Shown here in pieces: positions 31,590 to 36,288 of a stretch of DNA of 36,288 bases. Within the stretch, counting starts at the first letter, position 1. Every line of letters starts with the position of its first letter. The translations under genes and the position numbers were made by a program. Under the pieces are notes generated by a model. It saw only the letters and a program-made list of their open reading frames with translations. It had not been told where the DNA came from and made no database searches. The stretch comes from Candidatus Heimdallarchaeota archaeon (lineage in GTDB: Archaea; Asgardarchaeota; Heimdallarchaeia; Heimdallarchaeales; Heimdallarchaeaceae), in assembly GCA_021399345.1 (NCBI GenBank), contig JAAFKI010000057.1, positions 1 through 36,288 of the forward strand. Direction: 5' to 3'.

Positions 31590-32123
31590 ATGTGTAATCT
31601 TATGATCAAACCGAAAATTCTGCAAATCATAGGGTATGCTGGTACCGGAAAAACATCTATAATTTGCTCAATATTAGAGAAACTATCGAAGGAAAATTTT
31701 AACTGTGCTACAATAAAATCGTCGAGGAAACATTCTTACTCTTTTTCCAAAAAGGATTCAGATGAGTTTCTTAGATCAGGTAGTAATCTCTCAGTCGTGG
31801 TTTTTGACAACACCACCCAAATTACAATAAATGAGCAAATTAATTTAGAGCGGCTAATAACTGAAATTTCAAATATTTCTGATCCTGATTTTCTTATTAT
31901 TGAGGGATTTAAAGATGAAAAATATCCTAAATTATTAATCTGGACCGAGAAAATACTCGATGAAGCAATTGATTTTACCACAATCAAATTTTTATATTGT
32001 GATTCTAATGACTATGAAAGTAACAAACTGGTTATAGATGAATTTGTTAGTAAATATGATGTTCTCTTTAATACTGAAGTAAATGAAACATTACAGAATA
32101 TCTTGGAATATTTCATCAGTTGA
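31590..32123 (+). CDS. mobB: MobB-like GTP-binding adaptor for molybdopterin-guanine dinucleotide synthesis
   Basis: 177 residues (or 173 from the second ATG at 31602). N-terminal P-loop IIGYAGTGKTSI (about 13-24), the MobB-type CATIKSSRKHSYSF, SDEFLRSGSNLSVVVF and DFLIIEGFKDEKYPKLLI (Walker B with EG) follow in the expected order. MobB binds GTP and assists MobA in joining GMP to molybdopterin. The next gene, 9 bp downstream, has the position and possibly the fold of a diverged MobA. No molybdoenzyme gene is in the window. In some organisms MobB-like proteins serve other cofactor pathways, so the role is moderately sure. Confidence 0.82.
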   Translation: MCNLMIKPKILQIIGYAGTGKTSIICSILEKLSKENFNCATIKSSRKHSYSFSKKDSDEFLRSGSNLSVVVFDNTTQITINEQINLERLITEISNISDPDFLIIEGFKDEKYPKLLIWTEKILDEAIDFTTIKFLYCDSNDYESNKLVIDEFVSKYDVLFNTEVNETLQNILEYFIS

Positions 32124-32132
32124 GGAAAGTAA

Positions 32133-33236
32133 ATGCATAGTTCATTAAAGAATTTGCTTGAAGAAGTGGGAAAGAAAACCTCCAAACATGAGCATTCAAA
32201 AGAGAATACCACAGGTTTGATCATAGGCTATGAAAACAATTCTCAGGAAAGGGAGCACTTCATTACACATCAAATTAGAAAAATGAAGAAATTTGTTAAC
32301 GAGATAATTATCTCTCTTCCATTTAATTATGAAATTCAAGATATTCATTTAGCAAATGAGATAAAAGATTTCCCTATTCATATCGTAAACAGTGATGAGA
32401 ATCATTCTGGGAACTCTCTACTAGTGTTTGACAATTTAGTCAAAAAAAGCCTAAATGATAAAATTATCTTTCTCCCTTATGATTTAGAAATATCTGTTTC
32501 AAAAATGGAAAACTTAGTGAAGCACAATCATACATTGCTAACATATTTGGGTTCCAGTGGTAACTTCTGCCCATATCTAGGCTTCTTAGATAAATGGTCA
32601 AACCGTTTCAGTTTGCAGATGCTCAAATTTAATAAGAAGGAAAGATTGGATGATCTCTTCAGAATATGTTCCGAACTAGTTTTCTTAAAACTAACAAAAG
32701 AGGACCATATCAAGAAGAAAACCTTAATTTCAGAAGAGAAAATCTTAGATGTTGATTTAGAAGAAATACAAAATTATTTTCCTCAGAGGATTCATTATCC
32801 CTTAGATGAACAATCCTTGGTAAAAATGATTGCTTTGATACATATTTTAACAAAGGAAATAGAAGAAAAGAAGAAAATTTCTTCTTCATTCAAAGTACAA
32901 CAATTTATTTCTTTGAGTAATCGATTTGCTAATTCGGGACATTATTTCTTAGCATTTCAAGCTCCTTATTTTTTTATCAATAATAAAGAATCTGAAATAA
33001 AGTTTCCTTTAGATTGGTCATTTTCTAAAGTTTGTGAAAATGGACGTCATCTACTTTTAGAGGAATCAAGCCTTTATGCGGGCAAAGGATTAGAAAGGTT
33101 AAGGTATGCTAGTCTTAGTGATTTGATTACATATAACTTATACAAAGATAGTGAAATTGAATGGATCAAGGAAGAGTTATCCAAAATTTCAAAACTTCTT
33201 ATAGCGGATAATATAGACCATCAAGCATTTATATGA
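32133..33236 (+). CDS. Unknown protein, possibly a degenerate MobA-like nucleotidyltransferase with extra C-terminal domain
   Basis: 367 residues, ribosome-binding site GAGG, 9 bp after mobB. Residues about 27-150 have the rhythm of a MobA/GT-A Rossmann-like domain: TGLIIGYENNSQEREHFI, VNEIIISLPFN, FPIHIVNSDENHSGNSLLVF, KIIFLPYDLEIS (where MobA has its CDMP-type metal site) and a later PYLGFLDKW. The signature GGxSxRMGxDK is missing, and the metal-binding Asp position is only partly matched, so normal activity is doubtful. Residues about 190-367 are helical with a conserved-looking GHYFLAFQAPYFFIN segment I do not recognise. The MobA link rests mainly on gene order and a weak pattern. It could equally be an unrelated partner of MobB. 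Confidence 0.6.
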   Translation: MHSSLKNLLEEVGKKTSKHEHSKENTTGLIIGYENNSQEREHFITHQIRKMKKFVNEIIISLPFNYEIQDIHLANEIKDFPIHIVNSDENHSGNSLLVFDNLVKKSLNDKIIFLPYDLEISVSKMENLVKHNHTLLTYLGSSGNFCPYLGFLDKWSNRFSLQMLKFNKKERLDDLFRICSELVFLKLTKEDHIKKKTLISEEKILDVDLEEIQNYFPQRIHYPLDEQSLVKMIALIHILTKEIEEKKKISSSFKVQQFISLSNRFANSGHYFLAFQAPYFFINNKESEIKFPLDWSFSKVCENGRHLLLEESSLYAGKGLERLRYASLSDLITYNLYKDSEIEWIKEELSKISKLLIADNIDHQAFI

Positions 33237-33255
33237 CCTACTGATTTTTTTATCA

Positions 33256-34698
33256 ATGACTTATCAAGCTTTGACTAGTTCTAAACCTGGTGTTAATATT
33301 TGGAATATGTTGCTTAGAGTATTATTTGGTTTAATTTTACCTTTCCTTATAGAGATTTTTGTATATATAATTTATACAGGGTTACGAACTCAAGATTATC
33401 AATTTTCCTCGCTACTTTTATTCTTCTTTCTAATAATACCAATTATTTTCCTCTATATTATATCACCAAGATTGGTTTTCTTCTTTGGAGGAGTTAAAAA
33501 ACACATAACTAATAATCTGAAAACCAATCTAGAAAGTATATTCCTTAAGCCAAGACGATTAAAGATTCGTGATAAAGCTGTTCCTCTTGAAGATATGGAG
33601 CATATTCTCAAAGATAAGGAAATAAAGCTTTTGAAAAACAAGATTGAAACAAAAGTTATTCCAGATTTGGTTAAGGAAGCAAGGAAACAATATTCTCAAA
33701 ATTTCATTGATAGAAACCATGGTTCAAGAAATCAAAGGTTGTTAACATATAATGAATCACTATTCCTGTTTAGTGGAGTTACATCTGCATTACTCTTCAT
33801 GAACTTGATACTGGTCATTATTCTGCGAGGAACGAGTATTAAACTTGATTTCATTGAATTGGATCAAATCACAAATTCAGTTAATGTACTTATATTCTCT
33901 CTGATTTTTGGATTGTTACTTTTCTTTGGTTTATTTCTCTTCTTTACATCATCTAGAACATTATGTCGTCTAATTCCAAGGATTGTTCCAATTATCTATT
34001 ATGAACCTGAAATTGAGAGAGAAAGACGATTGATTCAAATTTTGTCTATTGCTGAATTTCCAATAAGTAATCTTTTTGTTCGAAGAACTCAAAGGGAACT
34101 ATCGGGTGTAATCTATGAAGCCAAGAAGAGTTTGCTTCTCTCGAAAATGGTTGAAACAATATCTTGGTATTATAGAGATGGAATGGCTAAATCTATAGCG
34201 TGGAAACTATACAAAGAAGTATTAGAAGAAATTAAAATACCTGAAGAAGCAAAAGAACAGATTGAGAAACAATTCAAATATGACCCTCTGTTACAGATTA
34301 TTTCCAGTCAAATATTGACTTCAGAAGAAGAACAAGCAATCAAAGCAGATTTAGATTATATTCAGGAAAAGATTTCTAAATGGGATAAAATCAGAAGTGA
34401 AGAACAAACATTGTCCTTCCTACTTATTTATCGAACACTTGAAACTGTTTTCAGAAAAACCTTAATCAACTTAAATCCAGAACTAGAGAAAGAAGACGTT
34501 AATTTCATAAAATTAATCGATATTTTAGAGAAGAACAGATTGATTACAAAAGATGCGGTTTCTTTACTCCATGAAATCAGATTCAAAAGGAATGTATTAT
34601 TTCATGAACCGGGAAAATCTTTGGACATAGGGAGGAAAACAATGGATCAATTACTTTATCTAATAAAAGAGATAATAGATAAAGCAGAAGAGAAATAG
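33256..34698 (+). CDS. Four-span membrane protein with cytoplasmic HEPN/DUF4145-like tail
   Basis: 480 residues. Two spans near the N-terminus (about 20-43 and 51-71), a cytoplasmic loop of about 95 charged residues, two more spans (about 169-190 and 208-232), then about 245 cytoplasmic residues. The last about 90 are helical and contain LLHEIRFKRNVLFHEPGK: R445-N-V-L-F-H450 is an R-x4-H motif with Asn after Arg, the hallmark of HEPN domains, in the context (helix, LxxLRN-like, H, then a long helix) of DUF4145-type tails. HEPN proteins are often RNases, though many are only structural. No ribosome-binding site precedes the ATG; a T run (33244-33250) does. Part of a probable operon with mobB and the GDPD gene. 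Confidence 0.7.
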   Translation: MTYQALTSSKPGVNIWNMLLRVLFGLILPFLIEIFVYIIYTGLRTQDYQFSSLLLFFFLIIPIIFLYIISPRLVFFFGGVKKHITNNLKTNLESIFLKPRRLKIRDKAVPLEDMEHILKDKEIKLLKNKIETKVIPDLVKEARKQYSQNFIDRNHGSRNQRLLTYNESLFLFSGVTSALLFMNLILVIILRGTSIKLDFIELDQITNSVNVLIFSLIFGLLLFFGLFLFFTSSRTLCRLIPRIVPIIYYEPEIERERRLIQILSIAEFPISNLFVRRTQRELSGVIYEAKKSLLLSKMVETISWYYRDGMAKSIAWKLYKEVLEEIKIPEEAKEQIEKQFKYDPLLQIISSQILTSEEEQAIKADLDYIQEKISKWDKIRSEEQTLSFLLIYRTLETVFRKTLINLNPELEKEDVNFIKLIDILEKNRLITKDAVSLLHEIRFKRNVLFHEPGKSLDIGRKTMDQLLYLIKEIIDKAEEK

Positions 34699-34726
34699 TT
34701 TACAATAACAGATAATGTGAACTAAC

Positions 34727-35548
34727 ATGAAAAGTTCTGTTTATTTGAGAAGTGACATTCCATTTCTAAGAAATGATCGCCCATTAATTATGGCACATAG
34801 AGGGAGAAGTGCTTACACTCCAGAGAGTTCATATCAATCCTTCAAAGAAGCTTATGATTTGGATGTAGATGTTTTGGAAACAGATATTCGGTTGACAAAA
34901 GATGGTATTCCTGTGATTTTTCATGATGAATCTCTAGATCGTACTACCAATGGAATAGGTCCAATTATTGACTATACTTTTGATGAATTGCAAGCATTTG
35001 ATTTGGGTTATTGGTATCAAGATTCTATTAGTGGGGAATATCCTTATAGAAACAAAGAATTCAAGATTCTTTCGCTTGTTGAATTTCTTGATAAATTTCC
35101 AAAAATTCGAATTAATTTGGACATCAAAGACGAATTAAAAGAAGCTCCTGAAAATATACTCGATGCTATAATTTCTTCAAATGCTATTGATAGGGTTTTG
35201 CTAGGTTCATTTCATCATAAACAAATTAGAAAATTTAGAGATATTTGCATCCAATGGCGTATTCCAACAAGTGCAAGCCCTCTAGAAGTTTTAGCTTTTC
35301 TTGGTCACTTTACATTATTCTCACATAAAAAATTTTGTGCTTTTCAAGTGCCTATAAAATATAATTTTCTGAAAATTGTTACTCCAAGAAGCATTAAAAG
35401 AGCTCATAAATGGAATTTAGCTGTTCATCCATGGACAATTAATGATGAACAAGCTATGATGAATCTCCTTAACTTGGGAATTGATGGTATTTTTACAGAT
35501 GACCCTGGATTATTGCTAAAGGTATGGAATTCCTATAGGTTAAAATAG
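34727..35548 (+). CDS. Glycerophosphodiester phosphodiesterase
   Basis: 273 residues, a typical cytoplasmic GDPD TIM barrel. All catalytic markers are visible: MAHRGRSAYTPESSYQSF (His24, Arg25, Glu-Ser of PEN/PES), VLETDIRLTKDG (metal ligands Glu51 and Asp53), VIFHDESLDRTTNG (general acid/base His66), LDIKDE and the C-terminal HPWTINDE. It hydrolyses glycerophosphodiesters to glycerol phosphate and an alcohol; in an archaeon the substrates may come from its own ether lipids or from scavenged ester lipids. No signal peptide. The last 16 bp overlap the convergent PHP gene. Confidence 0.92.
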   Translation: MKSSVYLRSDIPFLRNDRPLIMAHRGRSAYTPESSYQSFKEAYDLDVDVLETDIRLTKDGIPVIFHDESLDRTTNGIGPIIDYTFDELQAFDLGYWYQDSISGEYPYRNKEFKILSLVEFLDKFPKIRINLDIKDELKEAPENILDAIISSNAIDRVLLGSFHHKQIRKFRDICIQWRIPTSASPLEVLAFLGHFTLFSHKKFCAFQVPIKYNFLKIVTPRSIKRAHKWNLAVHPWTINDEQAMMNLLNLGIDGIFTDDPGLLLKVWNSYRLK

Positions 35549-36288
35549 GAAAAAATATTTTCTATTTCTTCTCTTGGAATGAAAACGGAACCCAATCTTC
35601 CTGATTCTCCATGAAAATCTGTCCCCCCAGTTATTAGAAGATCATTTTTCTTACAATACTTGATTAGAAATTTAATTCCTGAATTGATTTGCCGTTTTGA
35701 TAAAAATGATGGAATATGATCATAATTATAATAAACTTCAATTCCCTTTAATTTCCACGATAATAGTAGTTCTAGGTATTCTTCCAACTTCTGTAGATTT
35801 TTCCCCTCAACAAGCAATGGATGAGGAAGAACGGCTGTACCATTTCCACTCAAAATCAAATCAATTGCTTCTTGCGGGGTTATTGTTTCTCTTTGGACAT
35901 AAGCTGGTTTTTCGTTTCCAATATATTTCTCAAAAGCTTCATTTATTGTTTTTACAATTTTCTTATCAATCATCGCTCTGGCCAAATGAGGTCTTCCGGG
36001 ACTAACTCCACTTCCTATTTGTTTTAAGATATCATCATAAGTAACATCTAGATTCATTTCGTTTAGTTTCCCTAAGATTTTGAAGATTCTTTCATTTCTT
36101 TTTTCCTGAAGAAACATCATTTTCTCGTGTAATCTTGCATTTGTAGAATCAAAATTATATCCTAAAATTTCTATTTTTGTTTGTTCATGTCTTGCAGATA
36201 ATTCAATTCCTGTAAGATAAGCAAAAGAATAATTATTTGACATCTTCTCAGCAACATTGGTTCCTTCAATTGTATCATGATCAGTAAT
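35533..36288 (-). CDS. PHP-domain phosphoesterase (5' partial)
   Basis: The frame stays open to the window edge: before the internal Met at 36243 it reads ITDHDTIEGTNVAEK, the classic second PHP motif, so the true N-terminus (with the first HxH motif) lies outside. Downstream are GIELSARH, GYNFDST, GVSPGRPHLARAMI, TAVLPHPLLVEG, IEVYYNYD and GGTDFHGESG, all in the order of the TrpH/YciV-like PHP phosphoesterases. Such three-metal enzymes remove phosphates from small nucleotides (pAp) or trim RNA 5' ends. The C-terminal 16 bp overlap the GDPD gene on the other strand, so two unrelated phosphodiester-cleaving enzymes are convergent here. Confidence 0.88.
   Translation of the reverse strand: MTDHDTIEGTNVAEKMSNNYSFAYLTGIELSARHEQTKIEILGYNFDSTNARLHEKMMFLQEKRNERIFKILGKLNEMNLDVTYDDILKQIGSGVSPGRPHLARAMIDKKIVKTINEAFEKYIGNEKPAYVQRETITPQEAIDLILSGNGTAVLPHPLLVEGKNLQKLEEYLELLLSWKLKGIEVYYNYDHIPSFLSKRQINSGIKFLIKYCKKNDLLITGGTDFHGESGRLGSVFIPREEIENIFSYFNL

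Noticed and set aside
35533..36243. Complete PHP gene starting at the ATG at 36243
   Set aside because: The frame continues upstream to the edge with the conserved ITDHDTIEG motif, so that ATG is internal.
1..36288. CRISPR array, IS element, prophage, rRNA or tRNA genes
   Set aside because: No regular direct repeats with spacers, no transposase or integrase motifs, and no cloverleaf with GTTCRA-type arm found by reading the intergenic regions; a covariance-model scan would be decisive.

Overview
This AT-rich window (about one third G+C by eye) is archaeal chromosome, most likely from an Asgard archaeon (Promethearchaeota). The evidence is: several Rag/Gtr-like and Arf-like small GTPases, most carrying roadblock/longin-type (profilin-like) modules; an archaeal tRNA-splicing endonuclease; KaiC-family ATPase, MobB and UppP genes; frequent GTG/TTG starts; and TATA-like boxes about 25-30 nt upstream of several starts. 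The sequence does not let me choose between Loki-, Heimdall-, Hod- or Thor-type lineages. I see no tRNA, rRNA, CRISPR array, transposase or phage gene.

Layout. (1) 1-6978: the end of a large Ig-like surface protein with one membrane span and a cytoplasmic longin-like tail, then a Rag-like GTPase with a long acidic Pro/Glu/Val linker, then a convergent second Rag-like GTPase ending in a CxxC...HxC zinc-type module. (2) 7280-11171: an FAD-dependent desaturase-like enzyme, an unknown protein sharing the zinc-type module, a 33-codon membrane-peptide candidate and an Fe-S protein. (3) 11365-14947: tandem family 5 solute-binding proteins whose lobes are in circularly permuted order. (4) 15026-18715: an ICMT-like membrane methyltransferase, then a minus-strand operon of KaiC-like ATPase, mini-thioredoxin and M28 peptidase. 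(5) 18859-23387: EndA, then a GlcF-GlcD-GcvH-like operon with 4-base overlaps, then UppP. (6) 23590-26376: a canonical Arf-like GTPase, an Arf-like pseudo-GTPase and a longin-like protein in one operon. (7) 26420-30037: GNAT acetyltransferase, stand-alone ThiI-type PP-loop protein, PfkB kinase and a polytopic membrane protein. (8) 30119-36288: a PSE-motif-repeat/HhH protein, MobB, a possible degenerate MobA-like protein, a membrane protein with a HEPN-like tail, GDPD and a PHP phosphoesterase cut by the window edge.

How the genes may work together. Regions 1 and 6 look like a membrane-associated small-GTPase regulatory network in which roadblock/longin modules are attached to GTPases or made as partners; the surface protein's cytoplasmic tail could connect it to the outside. 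Region 5 looks like a redox complex in which a GlcD/GlcF-type dehydrogenase passes electrons to or from a lipoyl carrier. The permuted binding proteins are membrane-anchored and have no transporter genes beside them. These joint roles are inferences from domain content and gene order.
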